From: Chitinophagaceae bacterium
GTDB lineage: Bacteria; Bacteroidota; Bacteroidia; Chitinophagales; Chitinophagaceae
Length of the DNA stretch: 5,309 bases
Assembly (NCBI GenBank): GCA_947452875.1
Contig: CANGEZ010000170.1
Location: 1-5,309 of the forward strand
Direction of reading: 5' to 3'
Position numbers and translations under genes: made by a program. Below, piece by piece: positions 1 to 5,058 of this stretch; position 1 is the first letter of the stretch; every line of letters begins with the position of its first letter. The notes beneath the pieces are model-generated. The model saw only the letters and a list, made by a program, of their open reading frames with translations. It was not told the DNA's origin and made no database searches.

Positions 1-16
1 CCCCGAGGTCTCGGGG
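1..16. terminator. GC-rich hairpin at window edge, possible terminator of an upstream gene
   Basis: Positions 1-6 (CCCCGA) pair perfectly with 11-16 (TCGGGG) around a GGTC loop; a seventh G-C pair would leave only two loop bases. The stem may continue to the left, because the following bases CTAAA could pair with sequence outside the window. No U-tract follows directly; the nearest T run is at 38-44. It could be the terminator of a gene lying to the left, or a palindromic spacer before the tRNA. Confidence 0.35.
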
Positions 17-46
17 CTAAACATTAGATCCAAGTTCTTTTTTTAT

Positions 47-118
47 GGTCCCGTAGTTCAATGGATAGAATAGAAGTTTCCTAAACTTTTGATACAGGTT
101 CGATTCCTGTCGGGACTA
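47..118 (+). tRNA. tRNA-Arg (anticodon CCT)
   Basis: A full cloverleaf can be folded. The acceptor stem is GGTCCCG (47-53) with CGGGACT (111-117), seven pairs including a terminal G-U. The D arm is GTTC/GAAT (56-59/68-71). The anticodon stem is GAAGT/ACTTT (73-77/85-89) with loop TTCCTAA, so the anticodon is CCT at 80-82 and reads AGG arginine codons. The T arm is ACAGG/CCTGT (94-98/106-110) with loop TTCGATT. The discriminator base is A118. CCA is not encoded (ACT follows), as is usual in Bacteroidota, so it must be added enzymatically. tRNA-Arg genes are frequent integration targets for mobile elements, which is relevant to the next gene. Confidence 0.96.
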
Positions 119-121
119 CTT

Positions 122-129
122 TATTTTTG
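122..129 (+). promoter_or_regulatory. Possible -7 element (TATTTTTG) before the kinase-like gene
   Basis: The octamer TATTTTTG matches the Bacteroidota/Flavobacterium -7 consensus TAnnTTTG. It lies just behind the tRNA and about 75 nt before the ATG at 205. No clear -33 TTG is present at the expected distance, because that position falls within the tRNA 3' half. In such AT-rich DNA the match could be chance. Confidence 0.25.
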
Positions 130-204
130 AAAATAATATTTACGTTAGCTTCATACTAAAAGCCGCATTTTATATTATTCGTTTTATTGTTTATTTTTAC
201 CTAA

Positions 205-849
205 ATGAATTTAAAACATGAACTACAAAGTATCATTTCAGGAATTGGCGATTATTCAGCAGAGAATATTATCAAAGCAGCAGCCCACTACATTAGAGAA
301 AGCCAAAAAACAAGTAGAGACACTGAAAAATCAAAGTTCTCAAAAGAGCAAGAAGCAAAGAAGTTAACTGAATGGGTTGACTCACAAAATCTCTGGTTCT
401 GCGAACATGATGAAAATCGATTTATTGCAAGCGGTGCAGAACAAAGAGTTTATCTGCATTCCGATGAAAAATTTGTATACAAATTCAATGACACTATATT
501 CTACGAATTTTGGTTAGATTATTTTTACAGCCTTCTTATTCATAATTATTTCTTTCCTCAAACAGCATATGAATTAATTGGATTTTATCAAGAAAAGGAA
601 GTTTTGTTTGCAGTAGTAAAACAACCTTTTATTGAAATTACCGAGCCCACAAATTTACCTTCGGTAAAAGAATTTTTAAATCAAAATGGATTTGAGTTAA
701 AAAAGAATAATGATTACTTCAATAATAAAATTGGAATAATTTTAGAGGATTTACATGATGAAAATGTATTGACCAATAATGGTGTTCTCTTTTTTATTGA
801 CACTGTTTTTTATATTAAAGATTCTTTCTTTAGTGGGGAATTGTATTGA
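205..849 (+). CDS. Kinase-fold protein resembling the Kinase-PolyVal family
   Basis: This 214-aa protein has the sparse signature of a small protein-kinase/aminoglycoside-phosphotransferase fold. A helical, charged N-terminal segment (about 1-60) precedes a glycine-rich-loop-like SGAEQxVY (76-83). An ATP-anchoring lysine candidate is K93 in VYKFND. The catalytic-loop motif is DLHDENVL, with D182 as catalytic base and N187 as metal ligand, and FFID with D199 sits in the DFG position. The GAEQ-VY start and DLHxxNV loop recall the kinase domain found in polyvalent proteins of phages and conjugative elements (Kinase-PolyVal); this assignment is by memory of the family. Here the domain stands alone instead of being embedded in a giant protein. 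No signal peptide or membrane segment is seen, so it should be cytosolic. It is monocistronic, directly downstream of tRNA-Arg and convergent with the response regulator. Substrate and role are unknown; defence or counter-defence is possible but not shown. The ATG at 205 is the first in frame. Confidence 0.75.
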   Translation: MNLKHELQSIISGIGDYSAENIIKAAAHYIRESQKTSRDTEKSKFSKEQEAKKLTEWVDSQNLWFCEHDENRFIASGAEQRVYLHSDEKFVYKFNDTIFYEFWLDYFYSLLIHNYFFPQTAYELIGFYQEKEVLFAVVKQPFIEITEPTNLPSVKEFLNQNGFELKKNNDYFNNKIGIILEDLHDENVLTNNGVLFFIDTVFYIKDSFFSGELY

Positions 850-918
850 TTATTTTTATTACATCGTCTTCCAAACACTTCGAACTCAAACCCTTTAGGA
901 CTACTATAAATGTACAAC

Positions 919-948
919 CCTTACTCAGTAAGGCTTTTATTGTTTTTG
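919..948 (+). terminator. Probable intrinsic terminator of the kinase-like gene
   Basis: CCTTAC (919-924) pairs with GTAAGG (928-933) around the loop TCA, and a T-rich stretch follows (CTTTTATTGTTTTT, to about 947). It lies about 70 nt beyond the stop codon at 849, in the convergent gap with the response regulator. The stem could also act on the minus strand, but that side has a poorer T tract (GTTGTACATTTA). Confidence 0.45.
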
Positions 949-1013
949 AACCTGCCTAGTAGTTAATTGGATTTTATAACCCATCATTATTTCAATATCC
1001 TTTTGTACATTTC

Positions 1014-1628
1014 TCAATTTTTACTTCTCTTCCAAACAATATACCTATGAATAACCACGAGCAAATTGCAGTTATTTTTAATGGCCATTCTGTTGATGTA
1101 AGTATTAAGTGAATTCGCTGTGATGTTCAGTTCTTTTGCAATTTCTTTTCTTGGTGTTTGAATTAGCAATTTGTCTAGGATAGTTTCTTCGATGGCGGTC
1201 AGATCAGGTGACAGTATTTCATTGCTTTCTGTTGGTTTGTTTTGCAATTGACAATAGCTGCAAACATATTTTTCCAATGAATTAAAGTTTTTCAAAGCGT
1301 ATTTTAAATCTTCTAAATTCCCCAATTTTGAAATAAAGCCCACGACACCAAGTTCCTGGGCCCTTTTGATAAAAGCCAAATTGTAGTGAGCGCTGTAAAT
1401 AATACATTTGGTATTGTATTCTTTAGCTAATGTTACAACAGAAAATCTTTTTTCGCCATTGAAATCTAGGTCAGCAATAATTATATCATAGCTTAGGTTT
1501 TTTAAAGCTGTCATTGCTTCCACTGTTGTTGTAGTGCAGCTTATAATAGCTTTTGGATAAAGCTCCTTCACAAGGCCGGAAAGAGTATGTAAAATAATGT
1601 GTTGATCTTCAACAATCAATACTCTCAT
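1014..1628 (-). CDS. LuxR/NarL-type two-component response regulator
   Basis: This 204-aa protein has a receiver domain (1-~118) followed by a LuxR-type helix-turn-helix (about 139-200). The receiver holds the acidic pair E7/D8, the phosphoacceptor D53 within DIIIADLDFNG, a Ser at the conserved Thr/Ser position (S79) and K101, so all catalytic residues are present. In the output domain, the KEIAKELNIT segment (161-170) and the following recognition helix (about 171-184) match the family, although the usual His of the recognition helix is replaced by Tyr177. It should bind DNA when phosphorylated. The start codon overlaps the stop of the histidine kinase by 4 nt (ATGA), so the two are translationally coupled and the kinase is the obvious partner. 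It is the last gene of the four-gene operon. Target genes are unknown; the operon's own promoter is a reasonable candidate. Confidence 0.93.
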   Translation of the reverse strand: MRVLIVEDQHIILHTLSGLVKELYPKAIISCTTTTVEAMTALKNLSYDIIIADLDFNGEKRFSVVTLAKEYNTKCIIYSAHYNLAFIKRAQELGVVGFISKLGNLEDLKYALKNFNSLEKYVCSYCQLQNKPTESNEILSPDLTAIEETILDKLLIQTPRKEIAKELNITANSLNTYINRMAIKNNCNLLVVIHRYIVWKRSKN

Positions 1629-2359
1629 ATGAAAATATCTTTAAAAATAAATTTTTCTGTTTTAATATTGTCTGCAATAGTTACTTCATATTTTCCGGAT
1701 AATAATTCAAGTCGTTGTAATATGATTTTATGCCCTCTTCGCAATAGTGTTCCTGTTTTATTAATGCTGATTTTTTCTTGAGTCTCATAACTTAAAAAAC
1801 AAATAAGGTCATTTCCTTTTTGTGTATTTACGATATTGATATATTCAGAACCACTGTATTTGATGGCATTGATTAAGCTTTCCTGAATGATTCTAAATAT
1901 TTGAATGGAATTAGACTTTGAAATATCGCCCTTAATTGCTGAGTGCACTTCAATTTTTGTATTGACGTTGTAAAAGCGATTTTTTAATTTAATTAATGCT
2001 TCAAATAAATCACCTTCCAACAGTTCAGGAGGAAAAATAGTTTCGTTTATATTGGATAAATAATGTTCAAATTTGTCCACTTCTTGCAGCCAATTATTTT
2101 TATTTTGTTCATCTAGATTAGCGTTATTTTTTATCATCTCTTTTAATGGCATTGTGAATGGTGCAACCACATCATGTAACTCTCTGGAGATTTTTATTTT
2201 TTCATTTTCAATTTCAAAAAGAAATTTACTTTTTAGTTTTTTTTGAACAATAAGACTTCTTTTTCTATTTCCAAGAAAAAACAAAATACCTACAATTCCC
2301 ATTGCCGCTATGGGCAATGTTAAAAATAACAACTCAGGGTTTAATTCTTTTTGAAACAT
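1625..2359 (-). CDS. One-TM sensor histidine kinase (HisKA_3 type) with degenerate ATP motif
   Basis: This 244-aa protein has a short outer N-terminus, one transmembrane helix (about 10-30) followed by positive NRKR, and a cytoplasmic kinase. The dimerisation/phosphoacceptor helix carries ISRELHD with H62 as the predicted phosphorylated histidine, typical of HisKA_3 (NarX/DesK-like) kinases that pair with LuxR-type regulators. The N box is ESLINAIKYSG (E160, N164). The DxGxG G1 box expected near 190-200 is missing: the region reads SYETQEKI. A later segment, RRGHKIILQRLELLSG, aligns with the normal GxGL..R...GG stretch with only partial glycine retention. ATP binding may therefore be weak or altered, and the protein might work as a phosphatase or an adaptor. 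There is no sensor domain of its own; its ATG overlaps the 3' end of the 7-TM gene by 26 nt, so the membrane partner is probably the input module. Confidence 0.87.
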   Translation of the reverse strand: MFQKELNPELLFLTLPIAAMGIVGILFFLGNRKRSLIVQKKLKSKFLFEIENEKIKISRELHDVVAPFTMPLKEMIKNNANLDEQNKNNWLQEVDKFEHYLSNINETIFPPELLEGDLFEALIKLKNRFYNVNTKIEVHSAIKGDISKSNSIQIFRIIQESLINAIKYSGSEYINIVNTQKGNDLICFLSYETQEKISINKTGTLLRRGHKIILQRLELLSGKYEVTIADNIKTEKFIFKDIFI

Positions 2360-2966
2360 AAATTATATAAATGATTCTCATGAGTGCAATATAAATTGAA
2401 AAGAAAATTTTGAATTTAAACCAAATAGACATTTCGAGATGAATATATTGATATATGGAAAGTAGTGCTATAGATTGCATTGATAGTAAACCTAATAGTA
2501 AGTAGAGGATAATGTTGATTATTAGTTTTGATTTGTTGTTATTAATTATTTTATATCCTGTAACTATAATGGCTATCATTTGGATTATAAAAATAGGGAT
2601 AACTAAATTATCCATTACAAAAAGGCGAATCTTTGAATAATCAACAAAAATTGAAAGTAAGCTTAAACTAAGGAAAATAAAAAATTGTACTAAAAGGTGA
2701 GTTTTTATTTTAACAGGAAATGTAAAACAAAAAATAAGATAAAGAGGATAAAAAATGTAGTACGTCAGAAATAGAAACAATTCCGAATTTCTACTGACAA
2801 TTGACAATAGACTGAATAAATCATAAGATGCACCTAACAAAATAAGTAATGAAATAGCATTGACATCATTTCTTATTTTGTTGTTCTTTTTTAATCGTAA
2901 GTCTATAATACAAAATACGATTGAAATTGCAACAATACATAACGCGAAAGGGATAACTATATCCAT
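2334..2966 (-). CDS. 7-TM integral membrane protein, putative sensor partner of the kinase
   Basis: This 210-aa protein is almost entirely hydrophobic, with seven predicted helices at about 4-22, 36-57, 63-83, 91-108, 115-138, 147-171 and 183-204, and a short basic tail (SKRIKP). No enzymatic motif is visible. The helix count and position before a kinase recall the 7-TM input regions of bacterial receptor kinases, but I do not recognise a named family. Its ATG shares one base with the stop of the preceding gene (TAATG), and its 3' end overlaps the kinase gene by 26 nt. The two proteins together would have eight helices, matching an 8-TM receptor kinase encoded in two pieces. The sensing function is inferred from this arrangement only. 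The ligand is unknown; it could be a lipophilic or membrane-state signal. Confidence 0.8.
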   Translation of the reverse strand: MDIVIPFALCIVAISIVFCIIDLRLKKNNKIRNDVNAISLLILLGASYDLFSLLSIVSRNSELFLFLTYYIFYPLYLIFCFTFPVKIKTHLLVQFFIFLSLSLLSIFVDYSKIRLFVMDNLVIPIFIIQMIAIIVTGYKIINNNKSKLIINIILYLLLGLLSMQSIALLSIYQYIHLEMSIWFKFKIFFSIYIALMRIIYIIYVSKRIKP

Positions 2967-3268
2967 TATAATTCGAGTAGTGATTTATTCCCGGTTCTGT
3001 TTTTTGGATTAGAAGTAAGGAAATTTAAAATTATTCCATTGGTTATATCATTTCCGTTTTCGTCATATCCTATCAACACAAAATTGACGGTATTGTTTTC
3101 CTCTAGGGCGTTATAAATTCTGAGACCTACACAGCTTTGTTGTTTTAATATCAGCTCCAGATCTATTGTACTGACATCTGCTGAGATTGTTTGTCCTTTT
3201 CCTATTTCTGAATTTTGATAAGCTTGTGTTAATGCAATAGCTTCTTCGAGTGTGATGATTTTCGCCAT
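2966..3268 (-). CDS. 100-aa 'ITLEEA' small protein of uncharacterised Bacteroidota family
   Basis: The start is set at the ATG at 3268, giving 100 aa that begin MAKIITLEEA. A longer open frame reaches a TTG at 3304, but the added 12 residues do not look family-like. The pattern is ITLEEAxxLTxAYQNS near the N-terminus, a central SCVGLRIYNA segment (45-54), then VLIGYDENGNDIT with a following GIIL (64-81). I recall small uncharacterised Bacteroidota proteins with this layout, often in several copies per genome; many carry a C-terminal Cys-Pro...SPL-like tail, whereas this one ends SNPKNRTGNKSLLEL with no cysteine there. There is no signal peptide or transmembrane segment, so it is predicted soluble and cytosolic. 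It is the first gene of the signalling operon and overlaps the 7-TM gene by one base (TAATG). It could be a regulator, a ligand-binding partner or a substrate of the kinase system; nothing in the sequence decides this. Confidence 0.8.
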   Translation of the reverse strand: MAKIITLEEAIALTQAYQNSEIGKGQTISADVSTIDLELILKQQSCVGLRIYNALEENNTVNFVLIGYDENGNDITNGIILNFLTSNPKNRTGNKSLLEL

Positions 3269-3460
3269 GATTTTTTTTAAATATCGATAAAAGTATTGAA
3301 CCAAATCACATCAAAAAAATATTTTCTTTTATCCTGATAAAATAAAATTTCCTTTTTCATGAAACCCTCAATAAAATCAATAGGTAATGTATCAAATTAT
3401 AACAAATCTTCAAAGCAAGTGAAAGTTTGAAATTTATTTTGTTTTATAAGCCCATAATTA
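3269..3460. promoter_or_regulatory. Divergent control region between the signalling operon and the 104-aa ORF
   Basis: This 192-nt, very AT-rich spacer separates two divergent genes and must hold the promoter of the four-gene operon. The best minus-strand candidate is TATAATTTG (reverse complement of 3393-3401), close to the TAnnTTTG -7 consensus but with one extra base, which would leave a leader of about 115 nt. On the + strand TTATTTTG lies within about 25 nt of the ATG at 3461, with one mismatch to consensus. Neither has a convincing -33 TTG at the standard distance. A 27-codon open frame (3360 to 3277, minus) occupies the leader. Confidence 0.35.
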
Positions 3461-3775
3461 ATGAATATTGTTACTTCTTGTAGTTTGTGCCAAGTTAAAA
3501 TATCTGAGACTGCAGAAAAATATATTAGGTTGTATTTTATTTATACCACAAAAGAAAACAGGAAGACAGAAACTGCTCGTGAATTTTTAAATAAAAATTA
3601 TAAATCATTTCGAAGAGAAATAGTTGATATTGGAGTAGATACTTTGTATGCCTGTGATTTCAGCAAAGAAGCCCACAAAGCTATTCAGGAATACTACCGT
3701 TTTGCTGTTGCGAAATTATTTATTCATATTGTTGTTGTGAGTAATGAAACAATTTTTATTGAAAAAAATTGTTGA
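3461..3775 (+). CDS. Hypothetical protein, 104 aa, unrecognised
   Basis: I do not recognise this protein. It starts MNIVTSCSLC, with a CxxC-like pair (C7, C10), further cysteines at C65 and the last residue C104, a charged helical middle (about 30-57) and a hydrophobic strand-like stretch near the C-terminus (about 81-95, KLFIHIVVV). The hydrophobic stretch is too short and interrupted to be a clear transmembrane helix. No signal peptide is evident. It is divergent from the signalling operon and convergent with the LysR gene, with no partner on its own strand. It may be a lineage-specific gene, a remnant of a longer one, or a chance frame; its length and plausible amino-acid make-up in AT-rich DNA favour a real gene only moderately. 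Confidence 0.5.
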   Translation: MNIVTSCSLCQVKISETAEKYIRLYFIYTTKENRKTETAREFLNKNYKSFRREIVDIGVDTLYACDFSKEAHKAIQEYYRFAVAKLFIHIVVVSNETIFIEKNC

Positions 3776-3782
3776 TTTCATT

Positions 3783-3802
3783 TATTGGAATTTCAGCCAA
3801 TA
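3783..3802. terminator. Weak hairpin in a convergent gap, possible bidirectional terminator
   Basis: TATTGG (3783-3788) pairs with CCAATA (3797-3802) around an 8-nt loop, between the stop of the 104-aa ORF (3775) and the stop of the LysR gene (3838). TTATTTATT follows on the + strand. The stem is short and AT-rich, so termination is only a guess based on placement. Confidence 0.25.
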
Positions 3803-3837
3803 TTATTTATTCACCTCGCTTTTGTATAGAATATAAA

Positions 3838-4761
3838 TCAATACTGCTCATACCAAATAAATTTTTCTTGAACAATTCTTGATTTTTCTTTTCTTAAATA
3901 TTCTAAAAAGGCGTTAGTTACTAATGAGTGTTTTTTCCCTTTCAACCAGATTAAACTCCAGGTAGTAGTTATAGGTAATCCTTTAGTGGGTATAATATGA
4001 AGTTCATTATTATGCAATTCGTTTCTGATACCAATCAGCGGCATAATTGAATAACCCAAACCCGCCAATAATGCTTGTTTGACCGCTTCGTTTGAAGTCA
4101 GTTCCATTTTATTTACAACTTCCAAATGATGTCGATTGATGAATGATTCCATGTTTTGTCGGGTTCCCGAACCCTTTTCTCTGAATATCAATCTTAGATT
4201 TTTAAAGAAATCTTTTGTCTTAATTTCTTTTTTAAAAACTGATTTCGTGTTGCCAACAAGAAATAATTTATTTTTAAGCAGGTCCAATTTCTCTACATTC
4301 ATTGTTGGAGGTAAAATCGACACCAAAGCCAAATCAACTTCATTAGCTTCTAGACTTTCAATGACTTTGGTTTTATTTGTTACATCCATTACAAGCTCTA
4401 TGCCTGGATGCTGCTTCATAAAATCTGCCAGAAAATATGGCAAAACATATTTTCCGGTTGACACTACAGATATTTTTAATCGCCCCGACAGTTGACCTTT
4501 GTACGATAGTGTTTTATAATTTATGGCATGAACTTGGTTGATGATGTTTTCTGCAGCGACAGCAATTTCTTTTCCAAAATCAGTGATGTATAATTTTCTT
4601 CCAACGACCTCGGTTAATGGTATTTCAAATTGGTCCTGAAAATTTTTCAATTGAATGGATACTGCCGGTTGTGTCAAATGCAATTCCTCGGCAGCTTTCG
4701 TGATGCTTTCGTTTTGCACCACCTTTAAGAAAATTTGTAGTTGATTCAGTGTATAATTCAT
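3838..4761 (-). CDS. LysR-family transcriptional regulator
   Basis: This 307-aa protein has the family's usual length. A winged helix-turn-helix occupies about 1-63 (LNQLQIFLKVV, then SITKAAEELHLTQPAVSIQLK), and an effector-binding domain starts near 91 (LSGRLKISVVSTGKY). The segment REKGSGTR (about 195-202) resembles the REPGSGTR loop of the CbbR/CysB/YeiE-like branch, which often contacts an anionic effector; that subgroup link is from memory, and the effector here is unknown. The LLAGLGYSIMP motif and the C-terminal W-L--K stretch are also typical. It is divergent from a small membrane protein and a DUF6671-like gene across 106 bp, the classical arrangement for a LysR regulator controlling its neighbour and itself. 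The ATG at 4761 lies about 25 nt downstream of a good -7 element, which supports this start. Confidence 0.95.
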   Translation of the reverse strand: MNYTLNQLQIFLKVVQNESITKAAEELHLTQPAVSIQLKNFQDQFEIPLTEVVGRKLYITDFGKEIAVAAENIINQVHAINYKTLSYKGQLSGRLKISVVSTGKYVLPYFLADFMKQHPGIELVMDVTNKTKVIESLEANEVDLALVSILPPTMNVEKLDLLKNKLFLVGNTKSVFKKEIKTKDFFKNLRLIFREKGSGTRQNMESFINRHHLEVVNKMELTSNEAVKQALLAGLGYSIMPLIGIRNELHNNELHIIPTKGLPITTTWSLIWLKGKKHSLVTNAFLEYLRKEKSRIVQEKFIWYEQY

Positions 4762-4785
4762 TAAAATAATTTATGTAAGACATAA

Positions 4786-4793
4786 CAAAGATA
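4786..4793 (-). promoter_or_regulatory. Putative -7 element of the LysR gene
   Basis: The minus strand reads TATCTTTG here, an exact match to the flavobacterial -7 consensus TAnnTTTG, 25 nt before the ATG at 4761. Transcription would start around 4778-4781, giving a leader of under 20 nt. No TTG is found at the usual -33 distance, so the promoter may be weak or depend on an activator. Confidence 0.45.
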
Positions 4794-4818
4794 TATAAAA
4801 ATATATGGATAATCTTTG
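4786..4818. promoter_or_regulatory. Inverted repeat CAAAGAT-N19-ATCTTTG in the LysR divergent region
   Basis: The arms CAAAGAT (4786-4792) and ATCTTTG (4812-4818) are perfect inverted copies separated by 19 nt, and the spacer contains a second AT-only dyad (ATATAT-AAAA-ATATAT, 4791-4806). The left arm forms the LysR -7 element on the minus strand. The right arm forms TAATCTTTG on the + strand, a -7-like element with one extra base, facing the 59-aa gene. It may be a LysR operator, a pair of back-to-back promoters, or both. Confidence 0.4.
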
Positions 4819-4867
4819 GCAGTTTTGTAAAAAAATATTCAATCACAAATAAAATAAATGATAAATC

Positions 4868-5047
4868 ATGGAAATGCTGAATAAAATAAAACAGACTATG
4901 GGTATCGGTTTAATGCTTCTTTTCTTAATCAAGTCTTTTTGGGCAAAAGATATTATGACAGAAAGAATGCTAATCTCATTGTCATTTGTTTTTTTAATAG
5001 TAGCACTTCGCCCAATTACAATAAATAAACAATCAAGAAAAAATTGA
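4868..5047 (+). CDS. Small membrane protein, 59 aa, two predicted TM helices
   Basis: The frame runs from the ATG at 4868 to TGA at 5045-5047. The N-terminus is basic (MEMLNKIKQT), followed by a hydrophobic segment (about 11-25, MGIGLMLLFLIKSFW), a short polar link (KDIMTER), a second hydrophobic segment (about 34-47, MLISLSFVFLIVAL) and a basic tail (KQSRK). Two short helices with charged ends predict an inner-membrane hairpin with both ends inside. I do not recognise a family. It is divergent from the LysR gene and 11 nt before the DUF6671-like gene, so the two downstream genes are probably co-transcribed and LysR-controlled. A second ATG at codon 3 is an alternative start. Confidence 0.6.
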   Translation: MEMLNKIKQTMGIGLMLLFLIKSFWAKDIMTERMLISLSFVFLIVALRPITINKQSRKN

Positions 5048-5058
5048 ATTTTAATTCA

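Noticed and set aside
898..1013. Coding remnant or RNA gene in the convergent gap
   Set aside because: The minus strand contains GAGTTCGAA, which recalls a tRNA T-loop, but no acceptor or anticodon arm can be built around it, and no long frame is open.
1599..1781. 60-aa open frame on the + strand
   Set aside because: It lies antisense to the histidine kinase and regulator genes, whose motifs are clear; it has no recognisable features of its own.
3269..3304. N-terminal extension of the 100-aa protein to a TTG codon
   Set aside because: The added 12 residues are not family-like, and the ATG at 3268 gives the expected MAKIITLEEA start.
4136..4495. 119-aa open frame on the + strand
   Set aside because: It is entirely antisense to the well-supported LysR gene, and its composition reads like a reverse-strand shadow.
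4625..4846. 73-aa open frame on the - strand
   Set aside because: It overlaps the LysR start in another frame and the promoter region; the LysR helix-turn-helix is unmistakable, so this is a shadow.
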